Shown here in pieces: positions 10,387 through 19,262 of a stretch of DNA of 63,236 nt. Position numbers and translations under genes: made by a program. Positions within the stretch are counted from its first letter, which is position 1; every line of letters begins with the position of its first letter. The stretch comes from Candidatus Acetothermia bacterium JdFR-48 (GTDB lineage Bacteria; Bipolaricaulota; Bipolaricaulia; Bipolaricaulales; Bipolaricaulaceae): NCBI GenBank assembly GCA_002011425.1, contig MTNJ01000039.1:1-63236 (forward strand), in the 5' to 3' direction. Below the pieces are notes generated by a model. That model was not told where the DNA came from, searched no databases, and saw only the letters and a list, made by a program, of their open reading frames with translations.

Positions 10387-11019
10387 TCAGACCTCGGTCC
10401 GGTCGATCCATTCCATGAGGCGTTCGGCCATGAGGCGGTAGCGCTCCGGCCGGCTGAGGCCGGGGGGAAGGCCCTCTGTCAGGGCCTCCACTGGAAAGGG
10501 CTTCCCGATGTGAACGGTTATCTTAGGGAACCGCGGCGGGAACTTCACCGGGGGGTAAGGACCCTCGGGGATGATGTTCACCGGGATGAGGGGCTTCTCG
10601 AACATCTCCGCGAGGCGAACCGCCCCGGTCTTGGGCTCCGCCCCGGGGCGGGTTGTCCCCTCGGGGAAGATCCCCAGCAAGCGGTAGCGCCTGGCTGCTC
10701 GGAGCATTTTCTTCAAATCATCGGGGCCAAAGCGATCCCGGTCGATCACGGTGGCGAACCCGAGGACGAACGGAGCGAATATGGGATTTCGCGCGAGCCC
10801 CCGCCGGGCAATGAAGTGAACCCGCGGAAACAACCCGCACGCCACACACACCACCGGGATGTCCCAATAGGAGCGGTGCCGCGCGACGAGGATCCCCCCT
10901 TCCCGGAGGTTCTTCCGCCCCCGGACCCGCAGGCGGAAGAGCCCGTAGATCACGGGGGCGGCGAGCAAGACGAGGAGTCCGTAGATGAGGTCCCGAATGC
11001 TATCGGCGATCTTTCCCAC
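10387..11019 (-). CDS. plsC: 1-acyl-sn-glycerol-3-phosphate acyltransferase
   Basis: It acylates lysophosphatidic acid to phosphatidic acid in membrane lipid synthesis. The catalytic HX4D box appears as HRSYWD and the substrate motif as FPEGTTRPGAE, with an N-terminal hydrophobic anchor (LIYGLLVLLAAPVIYGLF). The start is GTG 11019: a perfect ggagg sits 6 nt upstream, and the overlap with cmk is 20 nt. Longer in-frame starts inside cmk look spurious. The product is 210 residues. Cmk and PlsC are neighbours in many bacteria, which supports the call. Confidence 0.9.
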   Translation of the reverse strand: MGKIADSIRDLIYGLLVLLAAPVIYGLFRLRVRGRKNLREGGILVARHRSYWDIPVVCVACGLFPRVHFIARRGLARNPIFAPFVLGFATVIDRDRFGPDDLKKMLRAARRYRLLGIFPEGTTRPGAEPKTGAVRLAEMFEKPLIPVNIIPEGPYPPVKFPPRFPKITVHIGKPFPVEALTEGLPPGLSRPERYRLMAERLMEWIDRTEV

Positions 11020-11617
11020 AGCGTTCCTCCACCAGTAGGAGAACCATCCGGAAGACCTCATCCGGAGATTTGCCGGTAGTGTCGATGACCACCGCGTCCT
11101 CCGCCGGACGCAGGGGCGAGTCGGCCCTGGTTGAATCGCGCTCGTCCCGGCGTTTGATTGCCTCAAGGATTCTTTCATAATCACCGCCACGTTCCCGGAA
11201 GCGCCGCCGGGCCCGCTCCTCTGGCGTAGCCCACAGGAAAATCTTCACCTCGGCGTCGGGGAGGACCACGGTCCCGATGTCCCGCCCTTCCATCACCACG
11301 TCCCGTCCCCGGGCGATCTCCCGCTGCAACGCCACCAGATGTCGCCGCACCTCCGAGTCCACCGCCACCCGGGAGGAGAGCTCATCGATCTCAGGATTCG
11401 TGAGCTCATCGGTTATGTCACGGCCGTCGAGGAAGATCTTCCCCCCGTCCCGCACCTCCAAATTCGCCCGCTTCCAGTCGATCCCGTGCGCCACCGCCCA
11501 CGCCACCGCTCGGTACATGGCGCCCGTGGGGACGAAGAGGAACCCGAGTTCCTCCGCGAGTCGCTTCGCCAGCGTGGTCTTTCCCGCCGCGGCGGGGCCG
11601 TCGATGGCGATCCTCAT
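11000..11617 (-). CDS. cmk: Cytidylate kinase
   Basis: It phosphorylates CMP and dCMP with ATP in nucleotide salvage and lipid precursor supply. The P-loop IDGPAAAGKTTLAKRLA opens the protein; GAMYRAVAW, the GRDIT/NPEIDELSS insert region and EGRDIGTVVLPDAEVKIFL are typical of bacterial Cmk. The length of 205 residues is slightly short for the family but complete. The start ATG 11617 overlaps the ispE stop by 4 nt, and the 3' end overlaps plsC. Confidence 0.94.
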   Translation of the reverse strand: MRIAIDGPAAAGKTTLAKRLAEELGFLFVPTGAMYRAVAWAVAHGIDWKRANLEVRDGGKIFLDGRDITDELTNPEIDELSSRVAVDSEVRRHLVALQREIARGRDVVMEGRDIGTVVLPDAEVKIFLWATPEERARRRFRERGGDYERILEAIKRRDERDSTRADSPLRPAEDAVVIDTTGKSPDEVFRMVLLLVEERCGKDRR

Positions 11618-12450
11618 GGCCGGAGGAAATCGTAGCCGCGTGGGCGGGGACGTACCAACCGCAGCCTCCCCTCGACCCCGAGGTCGAGGAGTTCGTCCAG
11701 GGCCCTCTCGGCACTCTCCTCGTCGGGGAAGGCGGCGAAAAGGCCGGAGCCGGAGCCGGTCATTCCCACCCCGAGCGCCGGGGCCCGCCCGAGCTCTTCC
11801 GCGAACCGCCGAAGTTCCGGGCGGAGCAGCAGGGCTGCGGGCCAGAGGTCGTTGCGGAATTTCGCCGATGGTCCCGGGCGTGCCTCCGGGAGCTCATCGT
11901 AGAGCCGGTACACCTCGGGGGTTGGACAGGGGAACGGGGGAACCAAAACGAGAAATACGGGAGGCACTTCGACGTCCGCGGGACGGAGTTCGTCCCCTAC
12001 CCCCTCCATCCACGCGGGACTTTCCCCGAGGAAGAAAGGAACATCGGCCCCGAGCTCTGCGGCGAAAGACATAAGCTCCTCTCGGGTGAGACCCAGCCCC
12101 CAGAGCTCGTTCAGGCCGACGAGGGCCGCGGCGGCGTCGGACGAGCCGCCCCCGAGCCCGGCCCCCAGAGGGATATCCTTGAGGAGGACGATTCGCACTC
12201 CCTCCTCGGGCTCGAACCGTCGCCAGAGGAGCTCCGCCGCCCGGAAGACGAGGTTCTCCTCGTGGGGGATGTGGAGGCCGGGCATACACCGGAGCTCTAT
12301 TCGCCGCCGCGGGATGGCCTCCAAATGCACCTCATCGGCCCAGTCCACCGCCAGCACAAGCGACCGCAACGTGTGATACCCGTCGGGACGGCGCCCGGTT
12401 ATCTCGAGGGAGAGGTTGAGCTTGGCGTACGCCTTCAGGGCGAGGCCCAA
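11614..12450 (-). CDS. ispE: 4-diphosphocytidyl-2-C-methyl-D-erythritol kinase
   Basis: This GHMP kinase of the MEP isoprenoid pathway phosphorylates CDP-methylerythritol. It has the N-terminal AYAKLNLSLEITGRRPDGYH signature, the glycine-rich ATP loop PLGAGLGGGSSDAAAAL and the C-terminal GMTGSGSGLFAAF. It is 278 residues, the normal length. Its start overlaps hutI by 16 nt. An MEP-pathway gene is good evidence that the host is a bacterium and not an archaeon. Confidence 0.94.
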   Translation of the reverse strand: MGLALKAYAKLNLSLEITGRRPDGYHTLRSLVLAVDWADEVHLEAIPRRRIELRCMPGLHIPHEENLVFRAAELLWRRFEPEEGVRIVLLKDIPLGAGLGGGSSDAAAALVGLNELWGLGLTREELMSFAAELGADVPFFLGESPAWMEGVGDELRPADVEVPPVFLVLVPPFPCPTPEVYRLYDELPEARPGPSAKFRNDLWPAALLLRPELRRFAEELGRAPALGVGMTGSGSGLFAAFPDEESAERALDELLDLGVEGRLRLVRPRPRGYDFLRP

Positions 12451-13655
12451 ACCGCCTCCCCGCCGATCACCACCTGCCAGGCGACGTCGTCACCGAACCA
12501 GTAGAAGAGCTCCCGGATGTCGCGGAGGTCCCAGACCACCAAGTCTCCAGACTTGCCCGGCTCGAGGGACCCCACCTCGTGGGCGAGGCCGATGGCACAG
12601 GCGGCGTTCAAGGTGCTGGCACAGAGGGTCTCCTCCGGCGAAAGCTTTAGCTTCAGCACCCCTAAGCGCATGACGAAGGGCAACGAGAGCACCGGGGAAC
12701 TCCCGGGGTTGAAGTCAGTGGAGAGGGCGAGGGGGACCCCCGCCTCAAGGAGCTTCCGCGCCGGAGGGTAGGGCTCTTCGATCACGAACGCCGTCCCCGG
12801 GAGGAGCACCGCCACCGTGTTCGTCTCCGCCAGGGCCTTTATCCCTGCGTCGGAGACGTGGAGAAGGTGGTCGGCGGAGATCGCGCCCACTTCCGCCGCG
12901 AGCTCCGCCGCCCCCACCGGGGCGAGCTCGTCGGCGTGGACCTTCGGGACGAGGCGGTGGCGCGCTCCCGCCTCCAGGATCCGGCGGGCCTCGTCCACAG
13001 TGTAGAAGCCCCGATCGCAGAAGACGTCACAGAAGCGGGCGAGGCGCTCTTCCGCCACCCGAGGGATCATTTCCCCGACCAGGAGATCGATGTATTCCTC
13101 CCTGCCGTAATCGGGGGGGAAGGCGTGGGCCCCGAGGAAGGTAGGGACGATCCGCTGGGGGGCGAGCCCTTCAAGGCGCTTTATCGCCCGGAGGATCTTC
13201 TCCTCCGCCAGGGGTGAGAGGCCGTAACCGGACTTCGCTTCCATCGCCGTCACCCCACACCGGAGCATCTTTCTCAACCGGGGAACGGCTAATTCGACGA
13301 GCTCATCCTCGGTTGCAGCTCGGGTCGCCTCTGCGGTCACGAGGATTCCCCCGCCCGTATAGCGCTCGCCCCTGGCCCGGTGCAGGTACTCCTCCACGCG
13401 CGATCCGGCGAAGACGAGGTGGGTGTGGGGATCCACGAGCCCCGGCGTGACGGCCCGTCCCCCAACATCCAGCACATTCCCCGGGAAATCCCGTGGGGCC
13501 TCGTCCATCGGGCCGAGGCCCACGATCTTCCCATCGCGGATCTCGAGGAAGGCGTTCCGGATCCGCAGGAGCTCGCCCATAGCGTCCCCACGCCGGGCCC
13601 TCCTGCCCTGGGGGGTAACGAGCTCCCCGATGTTCACCACGAGGAGATTTCCCAT
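12435..13655 (-). CDS. hutI: Imidazolonepropionase
   Basis: It hydrolyses imidazolonepropionate to formiminoglutamate, the third step of histidine degradation. It is a metal-dependent amidohydrolase of 406 residues with DPHTHLVFAGSRVEEYLHRA near the N-terminus, EAKSGYGL, the metal ligands in KVHADEL and SADHLLHVSDAG, and STDFNPGSSP, which is characteristic of HutI. The start is ATG 13655; the longer open frame upstream runs into the aldehyde oxidoreductase gene. No hutH, hutU or hutG lies nearby. It begins 10 nt after the aldehyde:ferredoxin oxidoreductase gene, so it is probably co-transcribed with it. Confidence 0.9.
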   Translation of the reverse strand: MGNLLVVNIGELVTPQGRRARRGDAMGELLRIRNAFLEIRDGKIVGLGPMDEAPRDFPGNVLDVGGRAVTPGLVDPHTHLVFAGSRVEEYLHRARGERYTGGGILVTAEATRAATEDELVELAVPRLRKMLRCGVTAMEAKSGYGLSPLAEEKILRAIKRLEGLAPQRIVPTFLGAHAFPPDYGREEYIDLLVGEMIPRVAEERLARFCDVFCDRGFYTVDEARRILEAGARHRLVPKVHADELAPVGAAELAAEVGAISADHLLHVSDAGIKALAETNTVAVLLPGTAFVIEEPYPPARKLLEAGVPLALSTDFNPGSSPVLSLPFVMRLGVLKLKLSPEETLCASTLNAACAIGLAHEVGSLEPGKSGDLVVWDLRDIRELFYWFGDDVAWQVVIGGEAVWASP

Positions 13656-13665
13656 CGTAGGGGTC

Positions 13666-15546
13666 TCAGCCCACTTTGCCAGAGCCGAGGTCCACGAGTT
13701 CGGGGAGATCCAGAGAAACGAGCACCGCCTTGAGGGGGACACCATCCCGGCTCCAGCCACGGGCGGCGTAGTAGTCATCGAGCATCGCGTGGAGCTCTTC
13801 TTCGGAGACCCGGTCGCCCACGGAGGGTCCCTTGGGGATGGGGTCACGCACGACCCGGGGGGGGACCTGATCGTCGGCTCGGGTTAAGCCCTCGCGGACG
13901 TTGAACGCCCGGGCGAGGTTTATCAGCCGCTCCCCCACTGCGAGGAGCTCGGCACCGGTGAGCTCGAGGCCCGTCGCCGCCTCGACCATCTCAGGGAGAC
14001 CCTCCAAGAAGAAGATGTGGCGGGAGAACTTGCAGATCCCGAGGATGTCGTAGACCGCCATCAGGTCCTCGAGGAGCTTTATGAATGCGCCCTTGCCCTT
14101 GCAGGAATGGCGATCCACCCGCTCGAACTTCCACCAGGCTCCACCGTACTCAGGACCGTAGGCACATGCGGTGAGGTGGCAGCCGCCACGGTACGAGACG
14201 GCGAATGCCAACGCCACGCCCTTAGCGCCGCGAATATCGTAGGCCGGGAGCTCTAAACCCTTTATGTGTATGGCGAACTCCTCACCCTTGCCCAGGCGTG
14301 CACAGGCAGCTTTGACACCGTCCCCAAGCAGCTCCCCGATCTTCCCCTCTTTTCGGCCGAGTTTCTCCAGTGCGGCGAGGAAAGCGTCCTCATCGCCGAA
14401 ACGGAGCTCGATCCCGTCGAGGTCGGCGGCGGTGAGGTAGCCCCGCTCGAGGGCTTCCATGGCCCAGGAAAGGGTGAGGCCTGCAGAGATGGTGTCGATC
14501 CCCAAGCGGTCGCAGATCTCGTTCGCTTTGGCCACGGCCTCGATGGAGGCGATCTCCGGCGCCCCGCCCAGGGAATAGAGGGTCTCGTATTCGGGACCAT
14601 CGACCTCCAGGCCGGCGTATTTCCCCTCCTCTACTACGAAGAGCTTCCCACAGGGCTTGGTGCAGCCGGGACAGGCGACGTTTCGCTTGGAATACTTGGG
14701 AACCCAATAGTAGGGGTCGAGCTCGATCTTGTCCGTTGTCCGCTCGTAGGCACTCACGAAGTAGCCCCACTGCCAGTTGCGAGAGGGGAAGGTTCCCGAC
14801 TCGCGGTTCATCCAATCGAGGAACTCACCGGTTCCATAACCCATGTCGGCCACGGTGGCGGGGTGGTCGCGGATCGTCTCGTTCCACTTCTTGGCGAGCC
14901 CCTCGAGGGCCTCGAAGCAGGCGTAATCGGGAACTTTAGAGCCCTTGACGACGACCGCCTTGAGGAGCTTCGTCCCCATGACGGCGCCGCCCCCGGCGCG
15001 GCCCGCCTGCCGGCCGTCACAGTCGATCCCGGCGATCCGGGAGAGCTTCTCGCCGGCGGGGCCGATCACTGCGGTACGGAATCCGGGATATTTCCCGGCC
15101 AACGCTTCCCGTACCGCGAAGACATCCAGGCCCCAAAGATCCGCGGCGTCCTCCAGGCGTGCCTCCTCGCCCTCCACTACGAGAACCACCGGCTTTGTGC
15201 TCTTCCCCATGATGATGAGGGCGTCGTAGCCCGCCCGCTTGAGCTCCACCCCGAGTCTCGCTCCGGCTACCGACCGCCCGAAGAACCCCGTCTGGGGCGA
15301 CTTGAAGCAGAAGACGGTCTTGGAGGCAGTGGGGATCGGGCTCCCAGTGAGCAACCCCGGGGCGACAACCAAGGGATTATCCGGCCCCAGAGGATTCCCC
15401 CCCTGTGGTGCCAACGAGATGAGGTAATGCCCTCCGATCCCAACACCTCCCAGGAACCGCCGCATCACCTCTTCGGGGATGGGCATCTCCTTCACGGCGC
15501 CGTCGGTCAAATTTACAAAGAGAGCCCTCCCCCAAATTCCTTTCAT
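13666..15546 (-). CDS. aor: Tungsten aldehyde:ferredoxin oxidoreductase
   Basis: It oxidises aldehydes to carboxylic acids and reduces ferredoxin, using a tungstopterin and a [4Fe-4S] cluster. It is 626 residues, a typical AOR length. The cluster ligands are Cys292, Cys295 and Cys299 (ACPGCTKPCGK) and Cys505 (LGICKFS). Pterin-binding stretches include TGFFGRSVAGARLG and DCDGRQAGRAGGGAVMGTK. The start is ATG 15546 behind a strong aaaggaggaggg. Upstream on the same strand are the ADP-forming acyl-CoA synthetase and two accessory genes, suggesting a route from aldehydes or 2-oxoacids to acids with ATP gain. The exact substrate cannot be read from sequence. Confidence 0.93.
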   Translation of the reverse strand: MKGIWGRALFVNLTDGAVKEMPIPEEVMRRFLGGVGIGGHYLISLAPQGGNPLGPDNPLVVAPGLLTGSPIPTASKTVFCFKSPQTGFFGRSVAGARLGVELKRAGYDALIIMGKSTKPVVLVVEGEEARLEDAADLWGLDVFAVREALAGKYPGFRTAVIGPAGEKLSRIAGIDCDGRQAGRAGGGAVMGTKLLKAVVVKGSKVPDYACFEALEGLAKKWNETIRDHPATVADMGYGTGEFLDWMNRESGTFPSRNWQWGYFVSAYERTTDKIELDPYYWVPKYSKRNVACPGCTKPCGKLFVVEEGKYAGLEVDGPEYETLYSLGGAPEIASIEAVAKANEICDRLGIDTISAGLTLSWAMEALERGYLTAADLDGIELRFGDEDAFLAALEKLGRKEGKIGELLGDGVKAACARLGKGEEFAIHIKGLELPAYDIRGAKGVALAFAVSYRGGCHLTACAYGPEYGGAWWKFERVDRHSCKGKGAFIKLLEDLMAVYDILGICKFSRHIFFLEGLPEMVEAATGLELTGAELLAVGERLINLARAFNVREGLTRADDQVPPRVVRDPIPKGPSVGDRVSEEELHAMLDDYYAARGWSRDGVPLKAVLVSLDLPELVDLGSGKVG

Positions 15547-15587
15547 TCTCCCTCCTCCTTTCGACAATCCCCTTGGATCACGGTCGC

Positions 15588-15617
15588 AGTATAACGGCCT
15601 TGGCGCAGCGGAACCAA
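15588..15617 (-). promoter_or_regulatory. Candidate sigma-70-type promoter for aor
   Basis: Read on the minus strand, TTGGTT (15617-15612) and TATACT (15593-15588) are separated by 18 nt, about 40 nt upstream of the aor start. It would let aor (and hutI onward) be expressed independently of the upstream genes. The call is based on sequence match alone. Confidence 0.5.
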
Positions 15618-15638
15618 ATCCGATGGGGTCTCAGGACA

Positions 15639-15980
15639 TCAGCAGGTGAGGTGAAGGAGGACACAAGCCCGTCGCTTGGGCGAGAGCTCGTTGAAAGCTT
15701 CCACCGCCTCGGCCGTCTTCAGCGCCAGAAGCTCGATCCCCTTCTCTGCAAGGAGCACCTTCGTCTCCTCGGCCACTTGCACCCTCCCCGAGTGGCCGGT
15801 GCCGATGATCACGAGCTCGGGGTTCGCAGCCAACGCGTCCCGCAGGTCATCGGGAAACACTCGGTGGCCCTCCTGCCTCCACCAGCCCTTCACGGTTCCG
15901 TCGGGGAGGACCTGGATATCCTCGGTGTAGGGGACTCCATCCACGCTCACCGAGCCGAAGCGATAGTTCGAGAGCCGCAC
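15639..15980 (-). CDS. Mth938-like (DUF498) domain protein
   Basis: It is a 113-residue single-domain protein of the Mth938/DUF498 family, which includes the mitochondrial complex I assembly factor NDUFAF3; bacterial members have no settled function. The family core is recognisable: FGSVSVDGVPYTEDIQV, then ELVIIGTGHSGRVQV and a C-terminal helix with EAVEAFNEL. It lies 6 nt after the DRTGG protein gene and before aor, so it may assist the oxidoreductase or energy module; that role is inferred only from position. Confidence 0.8.
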   Translation of the reverse strand: MRLSNYRFGSVSVDGVPYTEDIQVLPDGTVKGWWRQEGHRVFPDDLRDALAANPELVIIGTGHSGRVQVAEETKVLLAEKGIELLALKTAEAVEAFNELSPKRRACVLLHLTC

Positions 15981-15986
15981 AGCTCA

Positions 15987-17024
15987 TCACCTCCTCGCCG
16001 TGAGCTCTTCTAGCCTCTCGAGATCCACGCTTTCCCGCACGAGGTCACGCAACGTCTCCAGGTGTTTCCCCCGTACCGGCGCCCGCCCTACGAGCCCCTC
16101 GGCGGTCTCCGCTGCGGTCATGGTATCCTGGGGGACGAGGATCACGGGGACGTTCCGTTCGACCGCCCGGGCGAGTACCGGTCTTTCGGGGCGTAGGGAG
16201 CCAGTCAAAATGAGCCCCTTCACCCGCTCGCACGAAAGGGCTGCGGATTGGATGTCGGCCCGATCTCCCCCCGTAACCACGGCCAGCTTCCCCGGGATGC
16301 GCCGCAGGTACCGTAGCGCCGCGTCCCCACTCATCGCACCCACCAAGAACCGTTCAACCTCGGCCACGAGGTCACCCTCCACCAAGACCTCACCCCCCAA
16401 GGCCTCGGTCACTTCGGCCAAGGTCACTGCCCGGAGTCGCCGCTCGAAGGGGACGATCCCCAGGACGGGGACTCCCCGATCCTCGAGTGCGGGGACGACG
16501 AAGCTCCGCACCTCGGGGAGCCCCGTCTCCACACTCACCGCATTGAAGATCACCCCGCCCAACTCCCCTCCCGCGATTCGGGCCGCCCGCAGCACGCGGT
16601 CCACCGAGGCTTCTCCATCGTACTGGCCTACGAGCACGAGGGGGGCCCCGAGCTTCCGGGCGATCTCCGCATCGCTCAAGCCCGACAGGAGGCCCCGGCC
16701 GAACCACTCCCTTCCCTCGATCAATAGCCAGTCCGCCTCGAGGGTCATCGCCCGGGCAATCCTCTCCCATGCGTCCTCGGGGGGACGCCAATAGCGGGGG
16801 TAGTCGCTCGCCACAAGGGGTACCAATGCCTCCGGAGTCTCCAATCCCAGTACCTCGGCGGCCACCTCGCCATCGCGGTCAAAGGGGCGGCCGCCCCGGT
16901 AAGTATTCGCACAGCCGACGGGTTTCAGGTAATGCACCCTCCCGTTGAGGAACCCCGCGAGCCCCAAAATCAGGGCGGTCTTCCCCGCCTTCTCCTCCAC
17001 TGCCGCGAAGTAAACGCGCTTCAC
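15987..17024 (-). CDS. BioD-like/DRTGG domain protein
   Basis: This 345-residue protein has an N-terminal dethiobiotin-synthetase-like P-loop domain (YFAAVEEKAGKTALILGLA with a modified Walker A, about residues 1-210) and a C-terminal DRTGG domain (VVTGGDRADIQSAAL near residue 255). The same pairing forms the regulatory N-terminal region of long phosphotransacetylases. Here it is separate and overlaps the downstream end of the ADP-forming acyl-CoA synthetase gene by 4 nt. A role in sensing nucleotide state or regulating acyl-CoA/acetate flux is an inference from context; no enzymatic activity can be claimed. Confidence 0.8.
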   Translation of the reverse strand: MKRVYFAAVEEKAGKTALILGLAGFLNGRVHYLKPVGCANTYRGGRPFDRDGEVAAEVLGLETPEALVPLVASDYPRYWRPPEDAWERIARAMTLEADWLLIEGREWFGRGLLSGLSDAEIARKLGAPLVLVGQYDGEASVDRVLRAARIAGGELGGVIFNAVSVETGLPEVRSFVVPALEDRGVPVLGIVPFERRLRAVTLAEVTEALGGEVLVEGDLVAEVERFLVGAMSGDAALRYLRRIPGKLAVVTGGDRADIQSAALSCERVKGLILTGSLRPERPVLARAVERNVPVILVPQDTMTAAETAEGLVGRAPVRGKHLETLRDLVRESVDLERLEELTARR

Positions 17025-19108
17025 TTCTCCCCCCCGGATAAGGTGATCCTCAGGTCCACCGCCGCTACACGATCAGGGTAGGCGAGGAGCGGGTTCACAT
17101 CAAGTTCCACGATCTCCGGAAAGTCGTGCACCAAATGGGAAATCCTCTCCAGGGCTTCCACCACCGCCTCCACTCGTACTCCCTGCCTCCCCCGCGCCCC
17201 ACGTAGGAGGGCGTATCCCCGCATCGCTTCCACCATCTCCCGGGCTTCAGCAGGGGCGAGGGGGGCGATCCCGAAGACGACGTCCCCCAATACCTCCACG
17301 AATATTCCCCCGAGACCTACCATAACTAGGGGGCCGAATTGGGGATCTCGCACCGATCCCAGGATAAGTTCCTGTCCTGGTGGCATCTGTTTCTGTACGA
17401 ACACGCCTTCGATCCGTGCTTGGGGTAAGCGGTAAGCAGCTCGGGTAAGCATCCCCTCTGCCCGCTCCTTCGCCTCATCCTCTGGCACGTTGAGGAGGAC
17501 GCCCCCGACCTCGGTTTTGTGCACGAGGTCCGGCGACACGAGCTTCAGCACCACGGGGCCGCCGATCTCCTTCGCGAGCACCCCCGCCTCCTGAGGGGTG
17601 CGGGCGAGGCCCCAGGGTGCCACCGGGATCCCATACGCCGAGAGGATCTCTATCGCCTCCACCCCAAGCTGCGTCTTTCCCACCGCGAATGCCCGTTCGA
17701 GGATCTCCTCCACCCGCTCTCGGTCGACCGCGAGCATCCGCGGCCTCTTCCGCTCCGCTGCCTTGATCTCCGCGTAGCGGTGGAGGACCGCCAGGGCGCG
17801 AACAGCTCGGGAGGGGTCGAAGTAGCTAGGGATCCCTGCTTCTCGCAATACTTCTTCAGCCTCTTCGCCGAGCTCCCCGGCCATGAAGCTGACGGTCAGG
17901 GGTTTCCCCGATCTCCGCTTGGCCTCGGAGACCGCCCGGGCGAGCTCCAGGAAGGAGATAAGGGGGGCCGGCGCCGAGAGGGAGACCACCATGTCCACGT
18001 TGGGGTCGTCGATCACGAGGTCCAGGGCTTTCTTGTAGCGCTCGAGGTGGGCATCGCCGAGGACGTCCACCGGGTTGTAGATGTTGGCCGCCGGGGGCAG
18101 GAATTCCCCCAGCGCTTTGGCCGTCTCCTCGCCGAAACGGGCGAGCTCGAGCCCGTATTCCTCCACGGCGTCGCTGGCCATCACCCCGGCCCCGCCGGCG
18201 TTGGTCATCACCCCCACGCATTTCCCCTTGGGCGTGGGCTGTTTCGCCAGGGCGTAGGCGTAATCGAACAGCTCTTCCACGTTCCGGGCCCGGATCACGC
18301 CACACTTCTTGAAGGCTGCCTCGTAGGCGGCGTCGGATCCCGCGAGGGTCCCGGTATGGGAGGAGACAGCCCGCGCCCCGGCCTCGGTGCGCCCTGCCTT
18401 CAGGATGACGATGGGGGTCGTTTTCACTACCTCACGGGCGATGCGGATGAACGTCGCCCCGTCGACGATGCCCTCGAGGTAGGCCACTATCACCTTGGTG
18501 TCGGGATCTTCGGCGAAGGGCTTCAGGAAATGAGCCTCGTTCAGGACCGCCTTGTTTCCCAGCGACACGAAGTGGGAGAAGCCGAGCTTCTCCTTCCACG
18601 CCCAGTCCAAAACGGAGGTGCAGAAGGCCCCCGATTGCGAGAGGAACGCGATGTTCCCCGGAAGGGCCCCTCGCATAGCGAAGGTGGCGTTGAGTCCAGC
18701 TTCGGTGGAGATCAGGCCGAAACAGTTCGGCCCGAGGACGTTGAGGCCATACTTCCGGGCGATCTCGATCAATTTGTGCTCCCGTTTTGCTCCTTTCGGC
18801 CCGGATTCCTTGAAACCCGCGGAGATGACCACCACGTTCCTTATCCCCACGCGGCCGCACTCCTCGATGGCTCCCAACGCAGGATCCGCCGGGATGATCA
18901 CCACTGCCATGTCCGGAACCTGGGGGAGGGAACTCACGTTTGGGTAGCATTTCACTCCCTCGATCTCCCCGTACTTTGGGTTCACGGGGTAGAATTGGCC
19001 GGGAAAGCTCGACATATTCTTGAAGAGGACGTTTCCGAGCTTGCCCTTCCTGGGAGAGGCCCCGATCAGGGCCACCGACTTTGGGAAAAGAAGCCCCTCA
19101 AGTCCCAT
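17021..19108 (-). CDS. ADP-forming acyl-CoA synthetase (fused alpha-beta)
   Basis: It converts acyl-CoA, ADP and phosphate to the acid, CoA and ATP, the energy-conserving step of many archaeal and some bacterial peptide fermenters. The 695-residue protein fuses both subunits: a CoA-binding Rossmann domain (SVALIGASPRKGKLGN, about residues 11-26), a succinyl-CoA-synthetase-like region with the phosphorylated His251 in SSHTGTLAGSDAAYEAAF, and a C-terminal ATP-grasp domain (from about residue 475; VLKLVSPDLVHKTEVGGV). No Shine-Dalgarno precedes ATG 19108, but a promoter ends 8 nt before it, suggesting a leaderless message. Acetate versus branched or aromatic acid preference cannot be told from sequence. 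Confidence 0.9.
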   Translation of the reverse strand: MGLEGLLFPKSVALIGASPRKGKLGNVLFKNMSSFPGQFYPVNPKYGEIEGVKCYPNVSSLPQVPDMAVVIIPADPALGAIEECGRVGIRNVVVISAGFKESGPKGAKREHKLIEIARKYGLNVLGPNCFGLISTEAGLNATFAMRGALPGNIAFLSQSGAFCTSVLDWAWKEKLGFSHFVSLGNKAVLNEAHFLKPFAEDPDTKVIVAYLEGIVDGATFIRIAREVVKTTPIVILKAGRTEAGARAVSSHTGTLAGSDAAYEAAFKKCGVIRARNVEELFDYAYALAKQPTPKGKCVGVMTNAGGAGVMASDAVEEYGLELARFGEETAKALGEFLPPAANIYNPVDVLGDAHLERYKKALDLVIDDPNVDMVVSLSAPAPLISFLELARAVSEAKRRSGKPLTVSFMAGELGEEAEEVLREAGIPSYFDPSRAVRALAVLHRYAEIKAAERKRPRMLAVDRERVEEILERAFAVGKTQLGVEAIEILSAYGIPVAPWGLARTPQEAGVLAKEIGGPVVLKLVSPDLVHKTEVGGVLLNVPEDEAKERAEGMLTRAAYRLPQARIEGVFVQKQMPPGQELILGSVRDPQFGPLVMVGLGGIFVEVLGDVVFGIAPLAPAEAREMVEAMRGYALLRGARGRQGVRVEAVVEALERISHLVHDFPEIVELDVNPLLAYPDRVAAVDLRITLSGGEK

Positions 19109-19116
19109 GTCAATTC

Positions 19117-19146
19117 ATCTTAAGTGCCTCCATAGAATCTGCGCAA
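19117..19146 (-). promoter_or_regulatory. Candidate promoter for the acyl-CoA synthetase gene (leaderless)
   Basis: On the minus strand TTGCGC (19146-19141) and TAAGAT (19122-19117) are 18 nt apart. Only 8 nt separate the -10 element from the ATG at 19108, so transcription would start at or within a base or two of the start codon. Confidence 0.45.
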
Positions 19147-19246
19147 CCCCTACACGAGCTCTACAGAGAGGAAGTGGAGAATGGGGATGCGCGAGAGCCC
19201 GCTTTGAAGTGTAGGAGACTCAGGGGTGATCTCCGATTGCCCCTGC

Positions 19247-19252
19247 TATATT
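19247..19252 (+). promoter_or_regulatory. Candidate -10 element of the response regulator gene (leaderless)
   Basis: TATATT lies 10 nt before ATG 19263, and no ribosome binding site is present in between (cttttccgct). The -35 region around 19223 is poor, which could mean an activator is needed. Confidence 0.35.
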
Positions 19253-19262
19253 CTTTTCCGCT

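Noticed and set aside
17519..19123. A 534-codon plus-strand open frame
   Set aside because: It is antisense to the acyl-CoA synthetase, which has clear family motifs; the antisense product has no recognisable feature.
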